Source: Hofstenia miamia
Taxonomy: Eukaryota > Xenacoelomorpha > Acoela
NCBI GenBank assembly: GCA_004352715.1
Contig: SCFE01000056.1
Coordinates: 1,636,863 to 1,700,862 of the forward strand
Direction: 5' to 3'
Length of the DNA stretch: 64,000 nucleotides
Part shown: positions 9,869 through 21,169 of the stretch, in pieces
How positions within the stretch are numbered: the stretch's first letter is position 1
Layout of the letters: each line of letters opens with the position of its first letter
Notes under the pieces: generated by a model
Seen by the model: only the letters and a program-made list of their open reading frames with translations
What the model was told of the DNA's origin: nothing
Database searches by the model: none
Made by a program: the position numbers and the translations under genes

Positions 9869-10930
9869 ACTATAAGGTGAGCGCTGAACACCTATTTTTT
9901 CACGCTTTGTGGAAACGTATTGCGACGTTTTAGAGGAAAACTATAAAAATAAAAGACAACGAGAATTTTGTGAACTTTAAAATGGTCAAACAAAAAAGTT
10001 AATTAATTAAACTGGAACAGCTTGAAAACGCCTTTGCGACATCGCAAATTTCTCGATCAACTTATTTTCGAAAGCTGAAAAAAATTCGACAAGGAGAATC
10101 TCTCAAAAGAAGAAAAGGAAGTGGACGCCCTCGAAAAATTATTGGAAAATTCATTCAGAAAACAGTCGCAATTGCTCTCAAAAATCCGTATATTTCTGGG
10201 GAAAAAAATTGCAAACCAACTTCAAACTGAAGCCGACATCTCTGTGCACAGTTCAGAGAACACTGAAAAAAAGTGGAGTTACAAAAATTGGCAGAAAAAA
10301 ACGACTTCTGATTCTTTTCTATCGTCGGTTTTATTTGAAAATTTTAGACGGAAAAGCCACAATCGACATTCAAAGATATTGCCAAATTATAGCTGAATTT
10401 ATGCCTTATGCTGATGCTTTATATGATGATGGATGGATACTCCAACAGGACGGAGCAACCCCGCACACGTCAGCAAAGACAAAAAATTGGTTTTCTGAAA
10501 ATAATATCCAGTTTTTGCAATGGCCACCAAGTTCTGCTGATCTTTCTCCAATCGAAAACGTGTGGCAGATATTGAAAAATGACGTTGAGAAGAAAAATNA
10601 AAATTTTAGACGGAAAAGCCACAATCGACATTCAAAGATATTGCCAAATTATAGCTGAATTTATGCCTTATGCTGATGCTTTATATGATGATGGATGGAT
10701 ACTCCAACAGGACGGAGCAACCCCGCACACGTCAATAAAGACAAAAAATTGGTTTTCTGAAAATAATATCCAGTTTTTGCAATGGCCACCAAGTTCTGCT
10801 GATCTTTCTCCAATCGAAAACGTGTGGCAGAGATTGAAAAACGACGTTGAGAAGAAAAATCCGAAAAATATATCCGATTTAAAAGAAAAAATCCAAGAAA
10901 GTCAACACATTTTGACATTTGAAATGAAGT
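9869..10930 (+). pseudogene. Tc1-like DD34E transposase, frameshifted
   Basis: The N-terminal part (about 10000-10205) reads as a helix-turn-helix region followed by GSGRPRK, the GRPR-type linker of Tc1/mariner DNA-binding domains. After a frameshift in an A run the frame continues through LQQDGATPHTS (D at 10449) and DLSPIENVWQ (E at 10554), which gives exactly 34 residues between D and E. The segment that should hold the first catalytic D is absent between IGRKKRL and ILFYRRF, so this copy is internally deleted. A single N at 10599 joins a second, slightly different copy (10600-10930) that continues the C-terminus (KNISDLKEKIQES) into the N gap. No inverted terminal repeats could be paired. 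Confidence 0.8.
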
Positions 10931-11930
10931 NNNNNNNNNNNNNNNNNNNNNNNNNNNNNNNNNNNNNNNNNNNNNNNNNNNNNNNNNNNNNNNNNNNNNN
11001 NNNNNNNNNNNNNNNNNNNNNNNNNNNNNNNNNNNNNNNNNNNNNNNNNNNNNNNNNNNNNNNNNNNNNNNNNNNNNNNNNNNNNNNNNNNNNNNNNNNN
11101 NNNNNNNNNNNNNNNNNNNNNNNNNNNNNNNNNNNNNNNNNNNNNNNNNNNNNNNNNNNNNNNNNNNNNNNNNNNNNNNNNNNNNNNNNNNNNNNNNNNN
11201 NNNNNNNNNNNNNNNNNNNNNNNNNNNNNNNNNNNNNNNNNNNNNNNNNNNNNNNNNNNNNNNNNNNNNNNNNNNNNNNNNNNNNNNNNNNNNNNNNNNN
11301 NNNNNNNNNNNNNNNNNNNNNNNNNNNNNNNNNNNNNNNNNNNNNNNNNNNNNNNNNNNNNNNNNNNNNNNNNNNNNNNNNNNNNNNNNNNNNNNNNNNN
11401 NNNNNNNNNNNNNNNNNNNNNNNNNNNNNNNNNNNNNNNNNNNNNNNNNNNNNNNNNNNNNNNNNNNNNNNNNNNNNNNNNNNNNNNNNNNNNNNNNNNN
11501 NNNNNNNNNNNNNNNNNNNNNNNNNNNNNNNNNNNNNNNNNNNNNNNNNNNNNNNNNNNNNNNNNNNNNNNNNNNNNNNNNNNNNNNNNNNNNNNNNNNN
11601 NNNNNNNNNNNNNNNNNNNNNNNNNNNNNNNNNNNNNNNNNNNNNNNNNNNNNNNNNNNNNNNNNNNNNNNNNNNNNNNNNNNNNNNNNNNNNNNNNNNN
11701 NNNNNNNNNNNNNNNNNNNNNNNNNNNNNNNNNNNNNNNNNNNNNNNNNNNNNNNNNNNNNNNNNNNNNNNNNNNNNNNNNNNNNNNNNNNNNNNNNNNN
11801 NNNNNNNNNNNNNNNNNNNNNNNNNNNNNNNNNNNNNNNNNNNNNNNNNNNNNNNNNNNNNNNNNNNNNNNNNNNNNNNNNNNNNNNNNNNNNNNNNNNN
11901 NNNNNNNNNNNNNNNNNNNNNNNNNNNNNN
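10931..11930. other. Assembly gap, 1000 N
   Basis: Exactly 1000 undetermined bases. Open frames reported through it are artefacts. Confidence 0.95.
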
Positions 11931-12290
11931 GGAAAAGAAACTCTCTTAAAGCCACAGATTTAGAAAAGAAATCTGATAGTGTCAGAATTGCACTTTTGCA
12001 AAGAACAATGGACCATGAAGCATTAGAAATTTTGCCAACTTTCATGGAAAAACGCTGAAGATAACAACAAATTCTCTGCTGTTATTTGTAAATATGATGC
12101 ATACTAAATGAAAGAATCCAACGAAACTTTTAAGAGACACTGTTTCTTTAGCCAAAAACGCAATGGTTTGAAAATCCAGAGTTTTGTAAGTGTATTAAGA
12201 ACATTAGCTCGTACAGTGAACTAACGAATAGCTTTATCCGGGATCAAATTGCGATCACAATGACTGAAAACTAAGCTCCTATATTAGACG
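11931..12290 (+). pseudogene. Ty3/gypsy Gag remnant
   Basis: Begins in the gap. The frame reads KKSDSVRIALLQRTMDHEAL, then a stop, then in shifted frames RHCFFSQKRN, FVSVLRTLAR and NSFIRDQIAI. This succession (structural capsid with an R-x-x-F-x-x-R type block, then LRTLA and a final RD-x-I) is the usual course of the Gag capsid region in Mag-like gypsy elements. It is broken by several stops. It belongs with the reverse transcriptase remnant downstream. Confidence 0.65.
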
Positions 12291-12339
12291 GAAGCGGCAT
12301 AGTCCTCCAAACCATGCCCGTCTTCACGTACTTTTCAAT

Positions 12340-12930
12340 GTAAAGTCATAATTTACTGTTATTGACCTATCTAATACTTTCTGGCATATTGAATTGACAA
12401 CGCAATCCTCATACCTTTGTACATTTAATACCCCTTTAGTTGTTTTCGATGGAAACGCCTTCCAAATTGATTATGTTCGGCATCTGATGACTCACATCAA
12501 ATGATATATGAAATATTTGGGGATATTGTCGACGTTATTACAATTTATGATGATATTTGTATAGCTACGAGTGAAAAAACTGATCATGAAGAGGTATTGC
12601 AAAACGCTTTCCCAAGATCAAGGGAAAACAACATCAGATTCAATCGAAGTAAAGTGCAATACATGAAACAATCAATAAAATATATGGGATTCATTTTTAA
12701 TTCTAATTCTATCCTGAACCACAAAAACGAGAGTAATCACGAACTACCCTACATGTGATACAAAAACACAAGTGCAACGATTCTTAGGAATCTTTTTTGT
12801 TTATTTATTCCACAACTACCAAAAATCACTGCACCTTTAAAACAATTGATTCCCAGATGAAATATAAATTTAAAGAATCAACTATGCAGGATCTTGAACT
12901 TTCAAGAGTAATCAAATACATTTGATTTGA
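12340..12930 (+). pseudogene. Ty3/gypsy reverse transcriptase remnant
   Basis: Reads FTVIDLSNTFWHIEL and CTFNTP (the FSVLDA-FWQI-L-CTFNTP block of gypsy reverse transcriptases). After a deletion comes an 85-codon frame at 12501-12758 with IYDDICIAT (the YxDD catalytic motif), HEEVLQNAF and IKYMGFIF, then QRFLGIFF-VYLFHNY beyond a stop. Order and spacing are those of a gypsy pol fragment. The N-terminal fingers are shortened. RNase H is not seen before the next gap. Confidence 0.8.
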
Positions 12931-12987
12931 TTAGCCAGAGAGACTACCAGAGAAGGGTAATGACTTAGATTTCTTCTGGAAGTTACA

Positions 12988-13987
12988 NNNNNNNNNNNNN
13001 NNNNNNNNNNNNNNNNNNNNNNNNNNNNNNNNNNNNNNNNNNNNNNNNNNNNNNNNNNNNNNNNNNNNNNNNNNNNNNNNNNNNNNNNNNNNNNNNNNNN
13101 NNNNNNNNNNNNNNNNNNNNNNNNNNNNNNNNNNNNNNNNNNNNNNNNNNNNNNNNNNNNNNNNNNNNNNNNNNNNNNNNNNNNNNNNNNNNNNNNNNNN
13201 NNNNNNNNNNNNNNNNNNNNNNNNNNNNNNNNNNNNNNNNNNNNNNNNNNNNNNNNNNNNNNNNNNNNNNNNNNNNNNNNNNNNNNNNNNNNNNNNNNNN
13301 NNNNNNNNNNNNNNNNNNNNNNNNNNNNNNNNNNNNNNNNNNNNNNNNNNNNNNNNNNNNNNNNNNNNNNNNNNNNNNNNNNNNNNNNNNNNNNNNNNNN
13401 NNNNNNNNNNNNNNNNNNNNNNNNNNNNNNNNNNNNNNNNNNNNNNNNNNNNNNNNNNNNNNNNNNNNNNNNNNNNNNNNNNNNNNNNNNNNNNNNNNNN
13501 NNNNNNNNNNNNNNNNNNNNNNNNNNNNNNNNNNNNNNNNNNNNNNNNNNNNNNNNNNNNNNNNNNNNNNNNNNNNNNNNNNNNNNNNNNNNNNNNNNNN
13601 NNNNNNNNNNNNNNNNNNNNNNNNNNNNNNNNNNNNNNNNNNNNNNNNNNNNNNNNNNNNNNNNNNNNNNNNNNNNNNNNNNNNNNNNNNNNNNNNNNNN
13701 NNNNNNNNNNNNNNNNNNNNNNNNNNNNNNNNNNNNNNNNNNNNNNNNNNNNNNNNNNNNNNNNNNNNNNNNNNNNNNNNNNNNNNNNNNNNNNNNNNNN
13801 NNNNNNNNNNNNNNNNNNNNNNNNNNNNNNNNNNNNNNNNNNNNNNNNNNNNNNNNNNNNNNNNNNNNNNNNNNNNNNNNNNNNNNNNNNNNNNNNNNNN
13901 NNNNNNNNNNNNNNNNNNNNNNNNNNNNNNNNNNNNNNNNNNNNNNNNNNNNNNNNNNNNNNNNNNNNNNNNNNNNNNNNNNNNNNN
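12988..13987. other. Assembly gap, 1000 N
   Basis: 1000 undetermined bases separating the gypsy remnant from the next Tc1 fragment. Confidence 0.95.
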
Positions 13988-14185
13988 GATTCTTTTCTAT
14001 CGTCGGTTTTATTTGAAAATTTTAGACGGAAAAGCCACAATCGACATTCAAAGATATTGCCAAATTATAGCTGAATTTATGCCTTATGCTTATGCTTTAT
14101 ATGATGATGGATGGATACTCCAACAGGACGGAGCAACCCCGCACACGTCAGCAAAGACAAAAAATTGGTTTTCTGAAAATAACAC
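13988..14185 (+). pseudogene. Tc1-like transposase fragment, third copy
   Basis: Nearly identical to 10309-10505, carrying ILDGKATIDIQRYC and LQQDGATPHTS. It stops abruptly at 14185, where the LINE sequence begins. Because this copy abuts the LINE at 14186 and the first copy abuts the LINE C-terminus near 9868, the Tc1-like element may have interrupted the LINE. Confidence 0.75.
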
Positions 14186-14199
14186 TATGCGTATGTGAT

Positions 14200-14658
14200 T
14201 TGAATAGTTTAATTTATTGTCAATTGTTACTCCAAGATATTTGAAAGTTTCAACTTGAGCAATTTTTGACCCCGAAAAATATAAAATATGTGATCGATGA
14301 TCTTTATTAAATGCAGACATAACACAGAATTCTGTTTAGTGGGATTTACAGTTAAACTAAGAATATTAAAATATCTTAGCAATTGAGATAGACTTTTTTC
14401 TAATTTACTAATCGACGTTTCTATTTGATAATCATATGTGTATATACATATATCGTCAGCATACTGTACTATTCCGCAATCATTGCTTAAACTGCAATTT
14501 AAATCATTAACATACAACGAAAAAAAACAGAGGTCCTAAAATCGTGCCTTGTGGAACACCTTTGTAAGTTTTACCCCAGTTAGAAAATATACCATTTACT
14601 TTGACTCTTTGAAATCGATCACTTAAGTAGCATCTTATTAAATTTATACTATTAGAAT
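14200..14658 (-). pseudogene. LINE reverse transcriptase core (CR1/L2-like)
   Basis: Reading leftwards from the gap: INLIRCYLSDRFQRVKVNG, KGVPQGTILGPL, LYVNDLNCSL, then QYADDICIYT and FKYLGVTIDNKLNYSNH. These are reverse transcriptase motifs (RV-x-V, G-x-PQG-x-x-LGPL, the A/YADD catalytic box, YLG thumb start) in order. A run of eight T in coding sense after GPL throws the frame by one base, and a second shift lies before FKYLG, so the copy is dead. It is cut at 14185 by the Tc1-like fragment. Confidence 0.85.
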
Positions 14659-14798
14659 NNNNNNNNNNNNNNNNNNNNNNNNNNNNNNNNNNNNNNNNNN
14701 NNNNNNNNNNNNNNNNNNNNNNNNNNNNNNNNNNNNNNNNNNNNNNNNNNNNNNNNNNNNNNNNNNNNNNNNNNNNNNNNNNNNNNNNNNNNNNNNNN
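14659..14798. other. Assembly gap, 140 N
   Basis: Undetermined bases inside the LINE reverse transcriptase. The flank 14799-14850 still reads VFDKTKFSKLIF, near the expected first catalytic block. Confidence 0.95.
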
Positions 14799-15009
14799 AA
14801 AAAATTAATTTGCTAAATTTAGTTTTATCAAAAACATTTATTGCATTCAATTATATCACTTTGCCTAAATCCTATAAATCAAAAATAAAAACTTTGTCAA
14901 AAAATTAATTTGTTCAATTAAGTTTTGTCAAAAATATTTTGTCGCTAGATGGCGTCCAATAGAATCACTTCATTTCCACATGGCAAATAGTCATGGGTGT
15001 TACGAGAAC

Positions 15010-15765
15010 TTCAGGGTGTCCCAATGAGACGGGATTGCCTTGGTCTTAACTACTGATAATCCAGTCGCCCATTACTATTAATGGCTTGTTTTCTTTTAGA
15101 GAACATTTTCATTCGTTTTCAATTTCTGTAATAAATTCGTTTATGATTTTTACTGGGACTAAGAGACATTAATTAGTTGATGAATGTTTTTTTCATGTTT
15201 TTTGCGGAATGCATATTTCGATCCACAGACTCTCAAAATTTCTCATCAATCTTAAATCGGGTCGATCTCTGGGCTTAAAGTGTTTTGAAATGAACAACAT
15301 CACTACACCTCCTTTAGATTTATAAGCAAGATTTAGATCCCTGTCGCAACGAAATAATTCATAGCCGTTAGGTTTCCAAGTGATGTCCGAGTCTATGTTA
15401 GTTAGCCAGGTTTCAGAGATCTCTAAGATCGAGTTTTTCCCAATTTGGTGTACTAGTTAATTGTATGAAGATAGTTTATTAGTAAGATTTTGGATGTTGA
15501 GATGAGCATATTTAATTGAAGCAATAGATAAACTCATCATGCTGCAATAATCGCTGTATGCGTAAATCTTGGACATATTCGGCCCGGGGTTTGGTTCAAT
15601 CCCTGCTTTGAGCAAAAGAAGAAAAATTTGTGCACCTAATATACTAGAATATGTTGTGATCACGAAAACTACTGTAAATGAGAAACGAATTAAATGGGCA
15701 GCTTTTCTGCGAAATGTTAAATTGCTTGGACTTTTACATTTAGCATATCCTTGAATAGTTGGCAA
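15010..15765 (-). pseudogene. LINE ORF2 N-terminus: 2A-like motif plus AP endonuclease
   Basis: The first frame (15765-15457, 102 codons) has a hydrophobic stretch at residues 27-52, then KAGIEPNPGP (residues 53-62), then IKYAHLNIQNLTNKL, the usual opening of an apurinic-type endonuclease. After a stop, the endonuclease continues with ISETWL, GYELFRCDRD, KGGVVMLFI and KPLIVMGDWI. The enzyme nicks target DNA for target-primed reverse transcription. The NPGP motif resembles 2A ribosome-skipping peptides, although the usual D of DxExNPGP is G here. Signal-like leaders followed by 2A-like motifs are known at the start of some non-LTR element proteins. A rival frame (15911-15717) overlaps it and may hold the true start. 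Confidence 0.75.
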
Positions 15766-15916
15766 AGATTACTTAAGTATAGACAACTGAACAATAAAAT
15801 TGTGAATCGATTACGTTTCGAAATCGTACTGATAGATAATGCTAGCAATAAACTGGGTATTGCTAGTACAAATTTTGCCAATAATGTGAAAAGGTTAAAG
15901 AATATACGCACTACGA

Positions 15917-16833
15917 TTAAAAAAGTTTATAAAAGTTCAAAAAGTTCCGGATGCGGTTAATTTCTGCGGGTAGTAGAGTCGGAATGGATGAAACGGCGTC
16001 GGCATAGCTTTTAAATGGCGGCGAGATAAGTGTGTTACGAGATGACGCGTAGTTAATTGGCGGTGGCGGAAGATTAAAGCGATTGTTTGCGGTACTTGCG
16101 CTTTGTGTTACGTGAGCGTGAGTGATCAAGGGACGACGAGAAGCACTGAAGAAATTCTTCAAGGTGCGTGCAAATAGTGCATACCCTAATCTGGAAAAAT
16201 GAATTCCGTCATGAGCAAAAAGACTCTCGTTAATTGAATTGTCTAAATAAAAATAGTTAAAGTTGTTAAAAACAGTGTAATCAAAAAGTTTAGAATTTTG
16301 TTTAATTAAAAAGTTTAATTCAATTGCTTTTTTGTTAAGTTGTTTGTTGTAGGAGAGAGGAGCAACTTCACCCATAAAAATAGTTCCAGAATTAAACTTT
16401 GATTTGATAACTTCAGTGACGTGATTGTACTTATCTGTGAGGTTGTCTTTTTGTTGTATTATGTCCTTGCGGCCAATTGTAACTAAGATCTTTTTCACTT
16501 TTGTAGAAGCGGGATATTGGTTTAGTGTTTCAGTGAGGTTAGCAATTGATGCGCCTGGATAGGAGTGAACGGATACACAGGAGTTCTTGATTAAACCTGG
16601 CGCTCTAAGATGGCGAAGCATTGAGGAGCCAAGTATAAGGAAATTTGTTCCTTCCCGAAGTCTTCGTGGTTCGCGTGCTGAGCTTTGTAGAGGCGTTGCT
16701 GAATGCGCGTTCTTGCAATCCTGCTCATATTGCGTGTGAACATTGCGGACGGTAGTTTGTTCTTGTTTTTCGCTAGTATTTTTCGTGTTAACTAGGAATT
16801 TGTGTAGCGAATGATAGATATTTATCGCATCCT
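15917..16833 (-). CDS. LINE ORF1, SGNH-esterase type
   Basis: Open from about 16833 to the stop at 15917 (around 300 codons); the first ATG in frame is at 16621. Upstream of it the frame reads FLILGSSMLRHL, the equivalent of SGNH block I (usually GDS; here GSS, Ser kept). Later come ILVTIGRKDI (block III, usually G-x-ND; here the Asn is replaced) and HDGIHFSRLGYALFARTL (block V with Asp and His kept). The C-terminus is Pro-rich (LPPPPINY). Esterase-type ORF1 proteins are known in CR1/L2-type LINEs and are thought to act in RNP assembly or membrane contact. It lies 150 bp upstream of ORF2 on the same strand. It is the longest intact part of this element, but the start is uncertain, and 16467-16833 lies in the doubled contig overlap. 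Confidence 0.7.
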
Positions 16834-18805
16834 ATTCTGAAGGAAGCTGGATTTCACTTACTGCTCCTTGATTGGCAGCTACAGCCCATTGACAATGGGA
16901 ATTCACTCTAAAAGTGTATCTTATTTCACATTGTTCTCAGTTTTGACTGACAGGTTTCGGTGTGTATTTATCAATATAAGTCATTTCTGTTATTAATTAT
17001 GAATTTCTTAAGTATTGAAGATAGATCTAATAAACTTGCAACAGAACCTCTAAAGTAAACGTCCCTATTTCTGTGAGACATTCATCACGATAACAAAAAT
17101 ATATTTTTGCATCAAGTTGTATTAGTGGTTGATTATGCTAACTTCATTACTATGAAGCACTGGAGTTTTGTGAATATAATACATCGCAGCAAGTTAGATT
17201 GAACAAGAGTTTAGAATATGTAACGAAGGTTGTGGATAGACCGATTGATAATTTACAAAGTAGCATTGCACGAATATATCCCACTTGCACTAACAAAATC
17301 AATGTTTAAGAATTTCAAAAATACATTGATATCTTCACAATATGAAAGGTAAGAGATATTTTAATTCGTCCTTTGATAAAAGGCATAATATATTCCAGTT
17401 TTAGTTAGGTCTATTCTATCGGCCTTTTGCAAATAAATTGTTATCCAAATTTTTATTTATTTTGTTGTTTTAGTTGCCTCCATCCGAAACTGAACTGTCG
17501 AAGAGGTATAGACAAAGAAAAAAAGAAAGATAATCTTGTTATTAGACAAAAGAATATCAACGGAAGTGAAATATTGTGTTCTGGTTGGCAAATGACTAAA
17601 ATTGTTAGGTTATTTTGTAGAGCTCTGTTGACCTANTTGCGGCCAATTGTAACTAAGATCTTTTTCACTTTTGTAGAAGCGGGATATTGGTTTAGTGTTT
17701 CAGTGAGGTTAGCAATTGATGCGCCTGGATAGGAGTGAACGGATACACAGGAGTTCTTGATTAAACCTGGCGCTCTAAGATGGCGAAGCATTGAGGAGCC
17801 AAGTATAAGGAAATTTGTTCCTTCCCGAAGTCTTCATGGTTCGCGTGCTGAGCTTTGTAGAGGCGTTGCTGAATGCGCGTTCTTGCAATCCTGCTCATAT
17901 TGCGTGTGAACATTGCGGACGGTAGTTTGTTCTTGTTTTTCGCTAGTATTTTTCGTGTTAACTAGGAATTTGTGTAGCGAATGATAGATATTTATCGCAT
18001 CCTATTCTGAAGGAAGCTGGATTTCACTTACTGCTCCTTGATTGGCAGCTACAGCCCATTGACAATGGGAATTCACTCTAAAAGTGTATCTTATTTCACA
18101 TTGTTCTCAGTTTTGACTGACAGGTTTCGGTGTGTATTTATCAATATAAGTCATTTCTGTTATTAATTATGAATTTCTTAAGTATTGAAGATAGATCTAA
18201 TAAACTTGCAACAGAACCTCTAAAGTAAACGTCCCTATTTCTGTGAGACATTCATCACGATAACAAAAATATATTTTTGCATCAAGTTGTATTAGTGGTT
18301 GATTATGCTAACTTCATTACTATGAAGCACTGGAGTTTTGTGAATATAATACATCGCAGCAAGTTAGATTGAACAAGAGTTTAGAATATGTAACGAAGGT
18401 TGTGGATAGACCGATTGATAATTTACAAAGTAGCATTGCACGAATATATCCCACTTGCACTAACAAAATCAATGTTTAAGAATTTCAAAAATACATTGAT
18501 ATCTTCACAATATGAAAGGTAAGAGATATTGTAATTCGTCCTTTGATAAAAGGCATAATATATTCCAGTTTTAGTTAGGTCTATTCTATCGGCCTTTTGC
18601 AAATAAATTGTTATCCAAATTTTTATTTATTTTGTTGTTTTAGTTGCCTCCATCCGAAACTGAACTGTCGAAGAGGTATAGACAAAGAAAAAAAGAAAGA
18701 TAATCTTGTTATTAGACAAAAGAATATCAACGGAAGTGAAATATTGTGTTCTGGTTGGCAAATGACTAAAATTGTTAGGTTATTTTGTAGAGCTCTGTTG
18801 ACCTA
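16467..18805. repeat. Direct 1169-bp duplication around a single N
   Basis: 16467-17635 and 17637-18805 are virtually identical (for example cttcgtgg versus cttcatgg near 16664 and 17834), with one N at 17636 exactly at the join. The first copy ends where the second can be continued. This is what an unmerged overlap of two contigs, or two haplotypes, looks like. The rest of the block (16834-17635) holds no recognisable gene; it may be LINE 5-prime UTR followed by flank. Confidence 0.85.
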
Positions 18806-18834
18806 AATAATTTTTGAAAAGTGAGTACTTGCAC

Positions 18835-19470
18835 AATTTAGTTAATTCATGTTCACTTGAGCGGTAAGACATAAACCATCAGTTGGAAAAGATTGTCCTT
18901 CTTTATTTAATAGATGTCTTATACATTTTACAGATTGCTTCAATAATGACTCCTTTCCTGTTATGCTCGCAGCTGTTATGAATCTAATGATTTGTAATCC
19001 AGTTCAATTTGTGGATAACAACAATGACTTGTAAGAGAGTGGACATATAGCCATTCTTTCTCATGGAAGATATTAATCTCGCGAACTGCTTATAAAGGAC
19101 GTAATACTAGAGTTTTCCAGTAAGTCAAGAAGACTGGATTTCTACTAGCGTTATTCAAATTTACAAATTGCTTTTTCCACATTTTTGAACAATTTTATCG
19201 TAGCCTCTTAGAAAATGTTGAAAGTCTTAGATATGGACTCATTTATTAGTTTGTGTGTGCCTGTGTGATAATGAAATATTGTGATAAAAAGTATTCTTGT
19301 GCGTAGTATATAAAATATTCATTTTTTTCAATGAGAAATACGATTTTTGTAAAGACATTCAAATTCTTACCCTTACCTAATCTTCCGAAAATGAGTCGGT
19401 CCAATGCCCATGCAAACAACAACTAACTTCATATATTTTGCTTTCTGGAGAAAGATTATGTGAGTCCGTT
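18835..19470. repeat. Second copy of the 3020-3900 repeat, inverted
   Basis: Shares long stretches with the complement of 3020-3900, including the block around 18870-19110. It lacks part of the middle found at 3560-3700. It is non-coding or decayed. Confidence 0.6.
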
Positions 19471-19809
19471 TAGGCGCTGATTGGGGGTACTGAGGCTTTT
19501 AAACTGAATTTTTCCATAATATTTTTCATTCTAAATTTGATTAAGTTTTGAATCCTCATAAATTTCTCTTCATGTTATGAAAAGAATTTGAAAGTTCTTG
19601 CTGATGTTCTAGTCGAACTTTCTACTATGGCGTTTTAAATTATCTTTATATATAGATGCATCTATTTGTGGTCCTGTACAAAAACTAAGTGTGCTAAAAT
19701 TATGCTTTATTAACAAAACAGAATATTGAATGGAGATACAGAATTACAGACACATTTTAGTTTAGTAAGTAAATATAATAGCAAATATTTATTCAAATTG
19801 CTCCCAGTC

Positions 19810-20054
19810 TCAATTTGAAAATTGAAAATTTAGTTCTGGTTTCACACTGACCCTATCCCATGTCTTTTTTGTTCCCAGTACCACCAGCAGTCGCGTTGGT
19901 CTGATATCAGGACAAGTAATTGCGAATAATTTCCTCTTGACTATTATTTTTTGAAATTTTTCAGCAGAAGGAAACATTTCTACATAGACTATCAGTTTTA
20001 CTGAGTTACTTTTAATGTGAATTGGTGGTTGGTCAATCTTTGCATTAATTTTTT
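19810..20054 (-). CDS. Unassigned coding-like frame, possible exon
   Basis: Minus-strand frame of 80 codons without an early ATG, ending TGA at 19812-19810. A good acceptor (actatgctacag) precedes it at about 20066-20055. The peptide includes PPIHIKSNSVKLIVYVEMF, FAITCPDIRPTRLLVVLG and TKKTWDRVSVKPEL. It is balanced in composition and unlike the surrounding AT-driven frames. An internal GTCAGT could be a donor. No partner exon or family was recognised; a transposon remnant is equally possible. Confidence 0.35.
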
Positions 20055-21165
20055 CTGTAGCATAGTAATTAAAATTTCAAATTTCTGGAGAATACAAAAA
20101 TAGTTCTAGAAATGGGGGTATCATATCAATAATTTGAAACTCGCACTTCTTAGCAAATCAGTAATTTGACAATCGAATGATCTTATCTGATTATAAAAGT
20201 TCAATGTAGGAATGAATTTGCATTTTTGTAGGCTAAGGATCGTCTAAGGCAACTCACGCCATTGTGTTTGGATGAGATTTGATTGCTGCTGAGGCTTAGT
20301 GTGATTGAATCTTGATGATTCTACAGGGTCTCTAACAAATACATTGGGTTTACAGAACATCTGAAATTGATCCAGTGTACAGATTTTTTCAATTCACACA
20401 AAGGGCCAGTTTCATTGAGCATTTTGATTGTGTACAATATAGTATTTGAGAAATATCAACATTTTGCTGACTTCATTAGGTGCTGATGGAAAGCAAAAAC
20501 AGGGATGTGGCCAGCGACGAACATCGGGGGATTAAAATATCTCATAGGTAGGAATCTATGTTTTTTAGGATTTCAGTTTAGCTTTCATTGGTGGGGAGTT
20601 ATTCAGCTATTTTTGGAAAAAATGAGAAAGCATTTTTATATTTCTCATAAGATAGAAGGACCAATATTTTTAAGGTAGAGACTTGTAGTTTTTCGAGAAA
20701 AATAGGGAGAAAACCCTCGTGACCACATTCTTCAACAATATGTCATAATTAACATCTACACTGAAGCAGTATTGATTCTATTTACCAACTGTGGATTTTT
20801 GTATAATGTGGAAACAGTTCTTTCAACTGCTCTTATAATTTATTAGATACTAAAACTTGGTGGATTCTAGATGAAAGGCCTAATTTTGGAATATGTTTGA
20901 TATATTCTTAAGAATGTGTAGTATTATTTGAAAAAAACTTGAAAAGTCGGACAAATATTTGCAAGGTTTGTTAAATTTTAGGAAAACTTGCAAGTTATTT
21001 TAAAAATTTGTCAAATGTTTTCCACACATTTTCCAAACCCTTGGATCGTTTTGCAAATGAAATACAAAAATTTGGCACTAATTTAGAATTTTTACCAAGA
21101 TTGCCAAAATTAACCCATATTTTGTTTATAATGGTAGGTTTGTTATCATAAAGGCCCTCCTGCAT
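20055..21165. other. No firm feature
   Basis: No supported gene. A short GC-richer stretch at 20480-20546 is bounded by AG and AG-GTAGGA and is open for 22 codons (VLMESKNRDVASDEHRGIK), but it has no support beyond that. Confidence 0.4.
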
Positions 21166-21169
21166 TATG

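Noticed and set aside
10579-12045. Long ORFs across the N gap on both strands (also at 12931-14040 and 28011-29108)
   Set aside because: Open only because N codons cannot be stops; only the sequenced ends were used.
17427-17732. Plus-strand ORF seen twice (also 18597-18806)
   Set aside because: Identical because of the contig overlap, one copy runs through an N, and nothing recognisable is encoded.
20480-20546. Short plus-strand exon candidate with AG and GTAGGA borders
   Set aside because: Only 22 codons, no partner exon, no recognised sequence.
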